DNA of 64,000 nt from Alitta virens (GCA_932294295.1 OW028580.1:36649336-36713335), one strand, 5' to 3'. Numbered from the stretch's first letter, positions 52,130 to 62,326 are shown. Program-made: numbers and translations. The notes: a model not told the origin generated them from the sequence alone.

Positions 52130-54503
52130 GTCACAATGTTGAAGTTAGAATTCATTCATAATTACCTCAAGTGTTGGTAGTTTTCCCATACATGTCTGCA
52201 AACAATTAAACAAAATGTCATGTAGTATAAGTGTATGTTGCATACTTTAACACAATAGCATTTTAAATCAAATTGATGATAAGCTGTAATTACCTCATTC
52301 AGGTAATCCTTTTCAGTGTCCAAATCTAAATCTTGAGGGTCGGCAGTCGCAAAGTCGGGCACCCCTAAAGCGATCGGAGCTCCACCACATGGATTACATT
52401 CTGGATGGGTAACCGATGGTGTTGGCATGGAGTAACACAAGGATACAAATGCTGCCAATATTAGGCATAGAGAGTTCTTCCACAAATCTGAAAGAGCAGC
52501 AACAATATGAGTTTACTGAAATAAGACTAACAATTATCAGGGTAATTTTCATTTCCAATTCGCTCTGATTCCTTGAGCTTTATTGCACAATGAGAACAAA
52601 AAATTAACAATTTAATTTCATGCATAATAAAAGGCTGGCATTAACGAAATAATGCATTTGCCCCAAGGTCACGATAATGCTACTTTTATTTTTATTTTTG
52701 CTTTCATACTGTTATTTTTTTTAGCTTTATATTTATTTCCTAATTGGTTTTTGGATTTAGCTGAATTTTTTTAAAATAAAGCTATCTTACTATCTTACAA
52801 TTTTGATTTTCTAATCATGAGGAATCGAACCTAGAACTCTGTCAGGGGCTAACTAATGCTTTAACCACTGGGCTGTTGTTAATAATAGTGTGTCATGACC
52901 AAGTTTATTTCGGCATTCATTACAAAACACTTTTCAGTTATGCGAAAATACGCAATGAGTGAGTGCCAGTATTGGGGATTCCCCCATTTGCACGTATATA
53001 TGGCGATACCTATGACGTTTAGTTCAGGCCAGTATATGACAGTTGCCTAATGCAGAATTGTTTAGGTAAGCAACTCTGACAACGTGCTTCTCAATAACTT
53101 GTGACAATGACGTTTACTATTAATATTCAAAAGGTTAGGTAAAATGGAATTTTCCCAATAAACTGTAAAACATACAATTATACTAGAAATTAAGTAAATA
53201 TTGCCGCCATTAATGCAACAAACTTAGAATTGAGAAATGTCCGATAATATATAGTTGGGTTTTGAACATGGTCTGCAGTGCAGCAGTTTAACCATTCATA
53301 AATAAAAATATAATTGTAATTTCTTAATAATTCATAAGGTTTACTAAATGAATGAATCTGTGATGTTGAATAAATGATTAAATTACACTAAAATGAGCAC
53401 CACCCCCCCCCCCCCCCACCAAAAGTTAAAAATTTCCTAAATACACAGTAATGCATGCACTATTACTATTCAGAAAATCAACAAAAAATTACCAATTCTT
53501 GGTAAAGATAAGCACATAAATATTGCAATATTTACAGAATTAAGTTTGGTGGCACGTTTGCAATGGATACATTGAGCTATTCTATTATCATTATGTTCAG
53601 GCCCGTTGCCAGGGGGGGGGGGGGGGGTAGGGGGTGGGGGAATCGAGAGGGTTGTTCGAACCACCCAACTTGGTCCATGTCGACATCAGGGAATGCTATT
53701 TAAAACATTTTGTACTGAAGGTCCACAATTTTATGAAAAAGACCCACCCATGGCTACGGCCCTGATGTTCTCTTCAAATGGCAGAACAGTTCAAATCACG
53801 AGTCATGTAGACATCGTATGTAGCAATATTATTATTATTATAAACATATTCAACCATGTGTGTTCATAATTTAGATTAGATGGTTATGCTGACTGAAGCG
53901 AGTAAATGTCCCCAACCATGAGTAAATAAAGTTGCGGACTATCATCTCATCATAACGTCTGCCGCTTCAGGCCAGTAGGACTAACATTATGAGACATTTA
54001 AAATCTAAATTTAATCTAAGTTTAATTAAAAGAAATGAAGATTAATTTAAATTTACAGCTAGGTCTAGTTGTTAAAGCATTGGCCAGCTTCAACTAAGTA
54101 CAGGTCCTAGGTTCAAAGTGCCATGTAAGCCTTATGATTCAGGCCATTTGCAAAGTTTCAATAAAATATGTCAAATAGGGCATGAAATGAAAGTACTTCC
54201 AAAAACAATCATCCCCAATGTTTATACATAAAATATCACAATAAATCATTAACTTTCTTTAGGCTGTAAGCTAAAGTTAGGTTACTTTATGAAATGGTAT
54301 CATTTCCAAAAATGACTATCTCCAATGTGAACATAAACTATGAATATAAAATTATTTTTGACAAATGTATCATGTATGATATTACTGTGTCAATAAAAGC
54401 ATATATATATATATATAATATTAAAATAAATCCTAAATTTCATTTTAAGCTACAAAAATAAATAATAAATGAGTAAAAAGTCACTAAAATAACACTTACC
54501 CAT
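49048..54503 (-). CDS. Secreted cysteine-rich helical protein of unknown family (6 exons), cytokine-like architecture
   Basis: Exons in reading order 54503-54500, 52487-52294, 52195-52166, 51030-50440, 49748-49686 and 49110-49048 join into 314 codons plus TGA; phase 1 after exon 1, then phase 0 at every junction. A 21-residue signal peptide (core LCLILAAFVSL) precedes a mature chain with 13 cysteines and up to five N-glycosylation sequons (NYS, NTS, NAT, NST, NCS). Residues 77-171 look amphipathic-helical (NALLTLANYRSKVDNKLK, MLDILWKLEQLIPD, FREVCLLRDLVFNIEHTLL). Residues 172-252 are an acidic Ser/Thr/Asp linker that may be O-glycosylated. The C-terminal module (CIKDMLNEQFNSCF to CIVNHFLQSC) has six cysteines. 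No transmembrane helix. I do not recognise the family. A helical cytokine or growth factor, or a lineage-specific secreted Cys-rich protein, are both possible. Confidence 0.75.
49686..49748 (-). CDS. Secreted protein exon 5
   Basis: 63 nt, GTGTTTTTCAG acceptor and GTAAGT donor, phase 0 both ends. Encodes 21 residues (VYQNCSESVLTT then GASCGSSEL) with two cysteines and one sequon. Confidence 0.78.
50071..50210. mobile_element. 140-bp palindromic MITE with perfect 30-bp ends
   Basis: 50071-50100 and 50181-50210 are exact inverted copies (TGGCCAAATGTGCCACGTGC plus GTTTTCCATG). The interior repeats CCATGCATTTT words. It sits in intron 4 of the minus-strand gene. No clear target duplication was seen. 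Confidence 0.85.
50440..51030 (-). CDS. Secreted protein exon 4 (main helical part, acidic linker, start of Cys module)
   Basis: 591 nt, 197 codons, phase 0 both ends; acceptor TATAATTTTCAG, donor GTAAGT. Contains six of the helix-region and linker cysteines and module cysteines, and the Ser/Thr/Asp linker. The open frame extends past the acceptor, but only the exon is coding. Confidence 0.82.
51764..52126. repeat. (CTA)n array with higher-order AGAGCTGCTACTAC units
   Basis: A 360-bp trinucleotide array with repeated AGAGCTGCTACTACTACTAC and ACTTATACTAC blocks. It starts 40 bp after the donor of the 30-nt exon on the minus strand, where it reads (TAG)n. Confidence 0.95.
52166..52195 (-). CDS. 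Secreted protein exon 3: 30-nt micro-exon
   Basis: Acceptor TTAATTGTTTGCAG and donor GTAATT, phase 0 both ends, encodes TCMGKLPTLE. Skipping it would keep the frame and remove one cysteine, so it could be a regulated cassette. Confidence 0.65.
52294..52487 (-). CDS. Secreted protein exon 2: signal peptide and N-terminus
   Basis: Acceptor CTGCTCTTTCAG. Encodes the signal peptide body, then MPTPSVTHPECNPCGGAPIA and an acidic stretch (DLDLDTEKDYLNE). Phase 1 in, phase 0 out. Confidence 0.8.
52826..52880 (-). repeat. tRNA-like SINE head
   Basis: On the minus strand GCCCAGTGGTTAAAGCATTA (A box) and AGGTTCGATTCC (B box), 30-35 bases apart. Confidence 0.5.
54055..54125 (+). repeat. tRNA-like SINE head
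   Basis: TAGGTCTAGTTGTTAAAGCA (A-box-like) and TAGGTTCAAAGTGCC (degenerate B box), in intron 1 of the minus-strand gene. A SINE-core word occurs nearby at 53943. Confidence 0.4.
54500..54503 (-). CDS. Secreted protein exon 1: start codon only
   Basis: ATG plus one G, then a GTAAGT donor; splicing to 52487 completes GAT (Asp) and restores the frame into the signal peptide. The leader from the TATA box to this ATG has no other ATG. Confidence 0.7.
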
Positions 54504-54588
54504 AGCGTGTGTCTTTAAGTCTTGTAGCTTGGTGTTGTTATGTTCAGCGTCTGTGTTTAAATGGTTATAACTTAATCAGAATCTCTGA

Positions 54589-54663
54589 TTATATAGGTCC
54601 CAGAGAACTCCTACGCCACATTACCCGCTCCTCTTCCCTCATACACTGCTAAGCTATGATTGG
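54589..54663 (-). promoter_or_regulatory. TATA and CCAAT boxes of the secreted-protein gene
   Basis: On the minus strand TATATAA at 54589-54595 and CCAAT at 54659-54663, about 65 bases further upstream. The expected start near 54560 gives a leader of roughly 60 nt. Confidence 0.55.
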
Positions 54664-56095
54664 TTAATTAGTTTTTAAACAAACAACAAAAAAAAAACAT
54701 TGCAGAAGAACAATAAAGCCCATCATCAAGCCAATTGTTTTATTTTATGATAGGAGGAAGTAATCTGGGACCGAATCACGCCTTGGGTCTGTAATTCCAT
54801 AGTATTACTCACGTCAAAATACTCAATTTAAAAACGCCTCTTTAAAATCACGAAAAAGTTTTTTTGTAACTGATGAAACGTTTTTACCTAGAAGTCATCG
54901 CAAGCAGTTTGAAAAACTTTCACTTTGTGTAGGCCTACCACTGACTATAGTGTTGCATTAGACCTACATGTCACTAAGTTAAACAATCACTATTTGAAGA
55001 ATAATGCTTATTTTCGCACACAATCACTCTAGTCATAATTGTAGGCAATATATTTCTCTATTTCTGTGTGTGATTGTTGGTAAATGATGGCTTAATAACC
55101 ACAAAATACTGCAAAGATTACGACGAAATCACACTAAAAAAAGTTGTGATAGTCACGACGTCCTCAAAAATATCAACAGAACAGTGAATCGTCGGGAATG
55201 ACGTCACAGGCCATTCCTCAAGAATTAACATTTTGCGTCACAGAACTACCATCTGACTATCCTAATGTTTAACACGTCAATTTTAGCATCAACGCAATCT
55301 ACATACCTTGAAAAATACTATATTTATTGTTTTTAAAATGGTGAATCGGTAGCATTCCATTTTTTTACTTGCTTATGACACAACGTCTTGGTGGCACCAA
55401 ATGTATGGTGGCACTTGCGTGGATGTTAGAGATTACAAAAGTGAGAAATCATTATAGATGCATAAGAAAAATATTTTTGTGCTAAAAACAGATCTTAAAA
55501 AGCTAATTACTGCCCTTCGAGATTATGTCATAAAGCATGGCAAATAATATTTTTTTGCTAAATTGTCAGAGATTATATCTTCACAGAGGGCACTGCAGTG
55601 ACGTGACAGGTGCGCCACCACTCATACAAAAAATATCCTGAAATATACGATTTTCAGCTCTTAAATGTGTGAAGTAGTAAGAATTCTAGATCAAAATAAA
55701 ACGAAAACAAAGTCTGTTTCTTAAAAAAAAACAACCGCCGTCCACTTTGTTTCATTTGTATCATGTTAGACGAAATGTGTGTGGACGATTTATACGACGT
55801 CAAAAAATCACGGATTTTGAGAGACCTGAATTTGTACTAGGTCTATAAGTAAACTTTTCTCGGCTTCTACTGGTCGGATCTTCATCAAATTTGAAACTGT
55901 ATAAAAGCGCAAGTTAAAACAGTTTTGGCAGGATTTCCCTATGGTGTGAAACCGCGCTAGTGTTGCATAGTCGTGATGGTTTAATTAGCATCTCATCATT
56001 ACGTCTTCTTCACTAAGACGAAAGTTATTGCATACATTCACATTGACTGTTTCGTAACATACATTTTGCCCAACCCTGCTCTTTTAATTTTGAAT
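54664..56095. other. Intergenic, nothing coding recognised
   Basis: AT-rich with several CRE-like words; a SINE-core word at 55989. Confidence 0.5.
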
Positions 56096-56395
56096 TGGCA
56101 GCTGGGTAGCCCAGTGGTTAGGGTAGTTCCACAATGGCGAGCCCTGCTGAATGTTCAGAGTTTGAATCATCCCAGCAGATGGATGTCAAAGGCACGAAAC
56201 GTTAAATTGCGGTGCCTCGTACTCTGTGTCGACGCTGAGGCAAGTAAAAGACACCACCCATTAGATAAATGTGTAACATAGTGTGGACTCCAAGCCTTAT
56301 CATCTCATCCTTACGTCTGCCTCTGGCAGCTGGTCATATAAGCTGACTAACCTTCAGACCCAGTAGCGTGAAGACTGACAAAGACACTGTTTAGT
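56096..56395 (+). repeat. Most complete SINE copy: tRNA-like head, body and tail
   Basis: Head GGGTAGCCCAGTGGTTAGGG (A box) and AGAGTTTGAATCATCC (B-box-like), body CAGCAGATGGATGTC, GCTGAGGCAAGTAAAAGAC, GTGTAACATAGTGTGGACTC, then the tail CTTATCATCTCATCC, TTACGTCTGCC, GGTCATATAAGCTGAC and CTTCAGACCCAGTAGC. Confidence 0.78.
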
Positions 56396-57264
56396 AACTT
56401 AAATTTTGCCCTAAATTTGCAGTTTTCAGTTTAATTAGGCTACATCTCATTTGGGAGAACGATAGGCCTATCACCTCATCATTATTTTTGCTTTGTCAAA
56501 AATATAAGTATGCCCTACATTGGCTGAACATAATTCCGACTTAGGCTGCTGAACCGCGATCATGCCGGTTGGAATTTTCTTGGATAATTTTTCTGAAGAA
56601 ATTACTTTGAGCTTTAAAGGGTTTTAATTTATTCACTATTTATTGTTCACTATCAAGGGGAGAGTTAATTGTCTTATCATTTCATCATTACGTGAGCCAT
56701 TCCAAACTCGCTAAATCTACCCGATTTCAGGCGGACGTCGGCCAAACCTGCTATCAGGGTCCTATAATCTTACTAAATTCTTTATATTCTATCATATATT
56801 ATTTCAGTGTAGCTTTGTTTATTTATTCACTTTTTACCATGCCATCATTACGTCTGCACCACGACTAAAGTCACATGCCTGTTGCACACTTTTTTTGGTC
56901 ATTTTGTTTTAGCTTTGTGAAGCTTTTTGAACCACAGGAAATGACATTTTTCTTGTTTAACACAGTTCCAGTCTAGCTAATTCCTAGAAATTATGTTACT
57001 CTATGCTTGTTACAATGTACATAAATTACCATTCAGTGTTGACTGAAATTAAGTCTAGCATGTAATAGACAAAAAATCGCTATTATGATAACTCTATGTT
57101 GGACTGTAGTGGATAACTCTATGTTGGACTGTAGTGGATGAACTATATTGTACAGTTACAACACCTCACAATTAAGACCACCCTACCAGTAGGACATCAC
57201 ATTTTACATGACTGGCCTTGATGGTGAAATTGTATATTATATTGTACCAGTTTCTATTGTATAT
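56396..57264. other. Intergenic with SINE-core fragments
   Basis: Contains three further degraded CATCATTACGTC words (near 56470, 56680 and 56840) and a short tandem duplication (ATAACTCTATGTTGGACTG) near 57085-57135. Confidence 0.5.
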
Positions 57265-57545
57265 AGAGTTAAAACAGCTCCTCTGAAGGATCCGGGTTCA
57301 ATTCCGGACTCAGGCACCCTTCTTGAGCAACATCGTTTGAATGCTGAGGCAAGTAAAAGATCCCTCCCATGGGGTAAATGTGTAACATGGGTGGACTCCT
57401 CTCTCTCATCAATCAACCCTCGATAGCGGCTAGAACTTGCCTTAGAGGGCTGCACTTCCCATATCTATATATCTATCTATCTATCTATATCTATATATCT
57501 ATCCATCTATCTATCTCTCTATATATCTACATGTCAATTATAGTG
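57265..57545 (+). repeat. SINE copy ending in (TATC)n
   Basis: B box GGTTCAATTCCGG, body GCTGAGGCAAGTAAAAGATC and GTGTAACATGGGTGGACTCC, then AACTTGCCTTAGAGGGCTGC followed directly by a TATC/TATA microsatellite (about 57462-57530). The same junction occurs inverted near 38.58 kb. Confidence 0.7.
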
Positions 57546-58234
57546 TTAACAATATAGCATCTTTGACACACATGATCTGGTACAGCCCTCTAAGTCAGAT
57601 CTTTGCTGGGTGACAATAACATTTCATTCTATCAGGAAATATTAAATCCCCTAATCAAATCAGATGGTTGATCGCCCCCATGAAAAAAAAAAAACCAACT
57701 GGGTGCGGATCTAAAAGGAAATCCTTGTGTCCAGGCTGATGGTTTCCAATGGAAACATGGGTTCAACAACATTTGGGCTTGTTAATCTTCTGTACTTCTG
57801 TGGTTTGGTTTTTCCAATGTAAATGTGATGTAATGTAGATTCAGATTCGGATTGTTCATTCCATTTGTGCAAAATTGGTGAGAAGTGAGGAGGGACTCTC
57901 CAATACACACTTTCCATAGCTTATCGAAAGTCACCCTCAAAATCAATTAGGTCTGGCGAAAGGTCATAAGGAAGCAATGCTGGGGCAAATGTATTTACAG
58001 CTGTAATATATTGAAATTAAGTATAAATCACTATCAATCACCAGAATTTACCATTACAACAGTCTCAACAATTGTATTACAAACTTGGCATGCCAATCCA
58101 GAGTCTTTCTCAACTCCCTGGAGAGTAGCAGCCTGGAACACAGGGTTAGCTGCAGGCTCAAAAACTCACACTTGTCCCATCAGTTGTAGGGGGATCTGCC
58201 CAACATACAGTTAGTTTAACTGAAAACGGCCTGT

Positions 58235-58335
58235 TAAATTGAACCTGGCCAAAGCTAGACAACTTCTGCTACACGATGCTACCTGCCACTAAAGCTGGTT
58301 ACTCAAAGCCGGATCTAAAAGTACATAGTTCATTT
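58235..58335 (+). repeat. Dispersed repeat matching 29816-29925
   Basis: Shares GCTAGACAACTTCTGCTA, ATGCTACCTGCCACTAAA and ACTCAAAG.CGGAT words in the same order and strand. Confidence 0.7.
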
Positions 58336-58875
58336 TTGTCAGTGGTGGTAGATGCAGGCCGACTATTAGCTAGAAGTAGACAGAAGCAGCTTGCTTTAGC
58401 CAGTTATAGCTACATGTACAGCCAGGAATATGTGGCTATAGACGGACCCATTCATTTTATGTCAAGTCAATATATCTAGTAATCATAAACTGATAAAACA
58501 CATATGTAAGCACAGATTTTTTAAAACAAATTGAACATAAAATGTTTCAGCAAAACAATCACCTAATTGTTAGCGAGGAGTAGGCTCGACAAACAAATCA
58601 ACCGCAATATTAATGTACACGTGTGCGTTCTACGTACGTTCTACGTACGTTCTATGTACATTCTAGGCCATACATAGCCATACGTAGCCATATGTAGCCA
58701 TACTTAGCCAATCGAATGATCTTACAGCCCCCGTCTCACATTGCCGGTTTTGCCGTAATGAACGCAATGCGCTTCCCGGCTCCAACCCGACGGCTACCTG
58801 TCGATCCTGGGTGATACCCGTCGAGTCACTCCTGGGACTTGGGGCCAACCCGGGAGTTTCATAGCCAGTAGCTGA

Positions 58876-58899
58876 GTATGCCATGCTTGCATGGCATAC
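58876..58899. repeat. 11-bp perfect inverted repeat, 2-nt spacer
   Basis: GTATGCCATGC, TT, GCATGGCATAC inside the 1.17-kb TIR element. Confidence 0.9.
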
Positions 58900-59212
58900 C
58901 CATGGCAAACTCCTGGGTGTCCAAAAACCCGTCATACACCCGTACAACTCAGCGGATTACCCGTCAAAGTGGGAGGGTTACCCATCAAAGTCGGTGGATT
59001 ACCCGTCGAAGTCGGCGAGTTATCCGTCCCTAATTTTAGTCATAGTAAACCCGATGGCTTGTTGAGGGGTACTAGGGGTAAGTCGACGAGTAGTAGGAGT
59101 GACTCGACGGCTTCCATAAGTAACCCGTCGAGTTAGTCGAGTGCCACGGTTAAGTCGACGGCTTTAAAGTCTGGGTTTATTATGTCATCACAGTGGGGTA
59201 TGCTATCCAGGC

Positions 59213-59846
59213 TGTATATAAAGATTGACCAGTGGTTAAGAGATCAATCAGCATCTTGCTATCATACAGGGAAGACAAATACACCACTTCAGAAATTTTT
59301 ATCATGCCGATGAAAAAGACTAGAATTACCAGGAACCCTGCACTTCATACTGAGGAAGCAGAAAAGTCGCCTTCCTTTATGGCTTCTCCCTCATATCGAT
59401 CAAGCGATGAAGATGCATCTTCAGCATCAGAGAAGATTTTAAGAAGAAAAACGTCAAATTCCAGGAGAGACTCGACGTGTTGTAAGGGTAAGCGACGGCT
59501 ATTTGTTTTTAACTCGCCGACTTTCCCGTCATTATATTTTAAAATAAGACCAGGCGACGTACACGTCGAGTTACTCGTAGAAGCAGTCGAGTTACTCGTA
59601 GAAGCCGTCGAGTTACTCGTAGAAGCCGTCGAGTTACTCGTAGAAGCAGTCGAGTTACTCGTAGAAGCAGTCGAGTTACTCGTAGAAGCAGTCGAGTTAC
59701 TCGTAGAAGCAGTCGAGTTACTCGTAGAATCCGTCCAGTCACCCCTGGAAGCCGTCGAGTCTCTCATGGAATTGGTCGAGTCATCCGTAGAACCCTTTTT
59801 GCCGCCAGAATCCGTCGCCAACCCGGCGAAAAAAGCTGTTGCATAA
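59213..59846 (+). CDS. TATA-preceded ORF with heptad repeats inside the TIR element
   Basis: TATATAAAG at about 59214 is followed by an ATG at 59304 and 180 open codons to TAA at 59844. The N-terminal half is basic and Ser-rich (MPMKKTRITRNPA, ILRRKTSNSRR). From 59565 the frame reads VELLVEA eight times (21-bp unit, exact heptads), then three decayed copies. A coiled coil is predicted if it is translated. The same 21-bp unit is also open on the opposite strand, so the frame may be an accident of the minisatellite. I do not recognise a family. Confidence 0.3.
59565..59800. repeat. 21-bp minisatellite, 8 good and about 3 decayed copies
   Basis: Unit GTCGAGTTACTCGTAGAAGC plus one base, near perfect in 59565-59732. 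Confidence 0.95.
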
Positions 59847-59895
59847 CCGTTACGTCATACTACGGCAAAACCGGCTATGTGAGATGGGTGCTTTA

Positions 59896-60657
59896 GTGAT
59901 CACTCGTAGGTTTTGTACGTGACAGTGTGAACGCCCCTGAAGGGTCCTATGAGCCTCAAATTAGTATTCAAGTTTGCCGGTCTGCAATCATCTCATCATC
60001 ACGTCTGCCTCTTATTATTAATGCAAATTTATTAAATAAGCTATTTGAAATCAGGCTGGCTGCATTTGGACAAAAAAAAAAAAATAATAAAAAAAATAAA
60101 GAATAAAATCAAAGTGGACAAAAAAAAAAAAACAGAAAAAAGAAAGGGAAAACCCCTTTAATTTTCAATTGTACAGTTCATTCAACCCATCCAATAAAAT
60201 TAAACAAATGTTAAATGGACCGCGCACGATATAGACTAAAGCAAAGTTTATGCAACCGAAACATATCGCCTGGAAGATACTAATTAATTATTTAATTAAT
60301 GTCGTGATAACCTTATTGTCAAATTATGTGCTAAGAGAGAACATAATGACGTTGCTCAAGTGTGCAGGCACCGTTCACGTGATTTGCATGAGCATTTCTA
60401 TCCAGCACTCAGGCCGCTGCTGTTCTTCCCATTTTTAGGCAAGGTCAATTCAGAGTGACCTAATTCTGTAATAAATTATACACAGCACGGACACATCGGT
60501 TCAGACATCAGGTTTAGATTAATTTAGGAAGTAAAGATATTTATAGGTTGTTTGTTGTTGTCCATATCTAAAATGATTCTGTAGCCAGTTCCAGTTGAGT
60601 GCGATATACGCAATCCACATTGACTGGTATAGAAGAGTTTTGAAGTTTTAAAATATT
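59896..60657. other. Intergenic, nothing coding recognised
   Basis: SINE-core word at 59989; A-rich runs at 60072-60150. Confidence 0.5.
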
Positions 60658-60992
60658 GATAGACAGATAGATAGATAGATAAACAGATAGATAGACAGAC
60701 AGAAAGATAGATAGATAGATAGATAGACAGTCAGATAGTCAGATAGATAGATAGATCGATAAATAGATATATAGAATGATAGATAGAAAGATAGTTAGGT
60801 AGAGAGATAGATAGATAGACAGACAGATAGACAGATAGATAGATAGAGAGATAGACAGATAGATAGATAGATATATAGATAGACAGAAAGAAAGAAAGAT
60901 AGATATATAGACTGCTAGATGGTCAGATAGATAGATAAATATATATGTAGATAAATAAATAGATATATAGATAGATAGATAGTTAGATAGAC

Positions 60993-61026
<34 letters not shown>

Positions 61027-61047
61027 GTAGATAGTCAGATAGTCAGA

Positions 61048-61079
<32 letters not shown>

Positions 61080-61440
61080 TAGATAGATATGTATAAATGT
61101 AGATAGACGGACCTATAGATAGATAGATAGACATATAGCTAGATAGAGAGATAGATATATAGACAGAAAGCTAGATAGCTAGATAGGTAGATAGTTAGAT
61201 AGACAGTTAGATAGACAGCTAAATAGGTAGATAGATAGATAGACAGACAGATAGATAGTTAGAGAGATAGACAGCTCGATAGATAGACAGACGGATAGAT
61301 AGATAGACAGCTAGATAGGTAAATATATAGATAGACAGAAAGATAGATAGATAGATAGATAGTCAGATAGCCAGATAGATAGATAGATAGATGGACAGAT
61401 AGATAGACAGATAGGTAGACAGATAAATAGATAGATAGAT
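60658..61440. repeat. 780-bp (GATA)n satellite
   Basis: Imperfect GATA/GACA units throughout; the 131-codon minus-strand ORF here is a repeat translation. It ends exactly where a minus-strand SINE begins. Confidence 0.95.
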
Positions 61441-61690
61441 GTAGGTTGTTTAGGTGCCGGGGCCGAGGAGGTATTCAGTCTTCAACATGGGGGTAACACC
61501 ATGGAGACTCTTGTCTCCATGGTAACACTGAGGTTGCTTATTGCCAAGTACCCATTACACCTTGGTGGGGTGAAGCATTGGTTTCTGCAGGATCTGCCCC
61601 ACTCTTCCATGCCATGCCATTGTGGGGTTCGAACCTGCTACCTCATGATTAGCAGGCGATTGTCTTAACCACTAAACCAAGGTATCCATA
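61441..61690 (-). repeat. tRNA-Ser-like SINE whose 3' end runs into the GATA satellite
   Basis: On the minus strand: TTGGTTTAGTGGTTAAGAC (A box), CCTGCTAATC as in a tRNA-Ser anticodon loop, AGGTTCGAACCCCAC (B box), then a unique body and ...ACCTACATCTATCTATC at the 3' end. Confidence 0.75.
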
Positions 61691-62326
61691 TATGGATATA
61701 GGGGGGTGACCATCAGACCCCCATTGGTTACACCTTTTGGGGTGGTCTTAAAGGTTAGGCCAGTCAATACGGAAAGATTGAAGTGGGGTCTTACATAGAG
61801 ATGGATGGTTTTAGCTAGGAATTCAAACATAGAGCTTCACCATATCAGTTCCAAACATGGGATTCCTAATATCTTGGTGTACGACAAACTTAGTCAAACA
61901 TGCAATCTCCTTATATAAAAGCTGTTTGTTTATCCACTCAGCAAAATAAGATTTCTTGCGAGGGCAGATTGGATTAATAATAACATTTATACAACAAGTC
62001 ACTCATAAGTTATAAATAATATATTATGCAGATGTGTATAGCGATTATGTTATTAGGTGGCAACACATATGTGTATGTCCAATACTTCCTGGTCAAAACA
62101 GAGGCAAAATGCAAGTTTGTTATTGTTTTGTTTGCTTATTTTCGTGGACCAAACGTCGGTCATCTTCAGTAAACACGTCGTAAATTCACATTAAATACTA
62201 CTGCTTAAAATTAACAATATTTTGATATTTGAAGGCACTGGCCAAATTACTGCTTAAGATAAACCTAATGATGTTGCTATATATTTTGTTGCCAGATGAC
62301 TTTAGGCAGACAGTGAACCCAGTTAC
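61691..62326. other. Intergenic, nothing recognised
   Basis: No ORF with a domain, no clear repeat. Confidence 0.5.

Larger units (their letters stand above)
58726..59892. mobile_element. 1.17-kb TIR element flanked by TTA, with internal minisatellite
   Basis: 58726-58757 and 59861-59892 are 32-bp inverted ends with three mismatches (inner part GCCGGTTTTGCCGTA). TTA lies at 58722-58724 (one base outside the left end) and at 59893-59895. The interior is GC-richer than its surroundings and full of GTCGAGT/ACTCGAC words. No transposase is seen. The TTA flanks suggest PIF/Harbinger-like target duplication, which is inference. Confidence 0.8.

Noticed and set aside
59345..59821. 158-codon minus-strand ORF with STSNSTA repeats
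   Set aside because: Antisense reading of the 21-bp minisatellite; no promoter signal on that strand. The plus-strand ORF with TATA is the better, though weak, candidate.
60739..61134. 131-codon ORF of repeated SIYLSIYL
   Set aside because: Read-through of the GATA satellite.
61611..61690. tRNA-Ser gene
   Set aside because: A and B boxes are present, but the acceptor stem does not close and the sequence continues into a SINE body; treated as a SINE head. The same applies to heads at 41933, 43722, 43865, 52826 and 54055.
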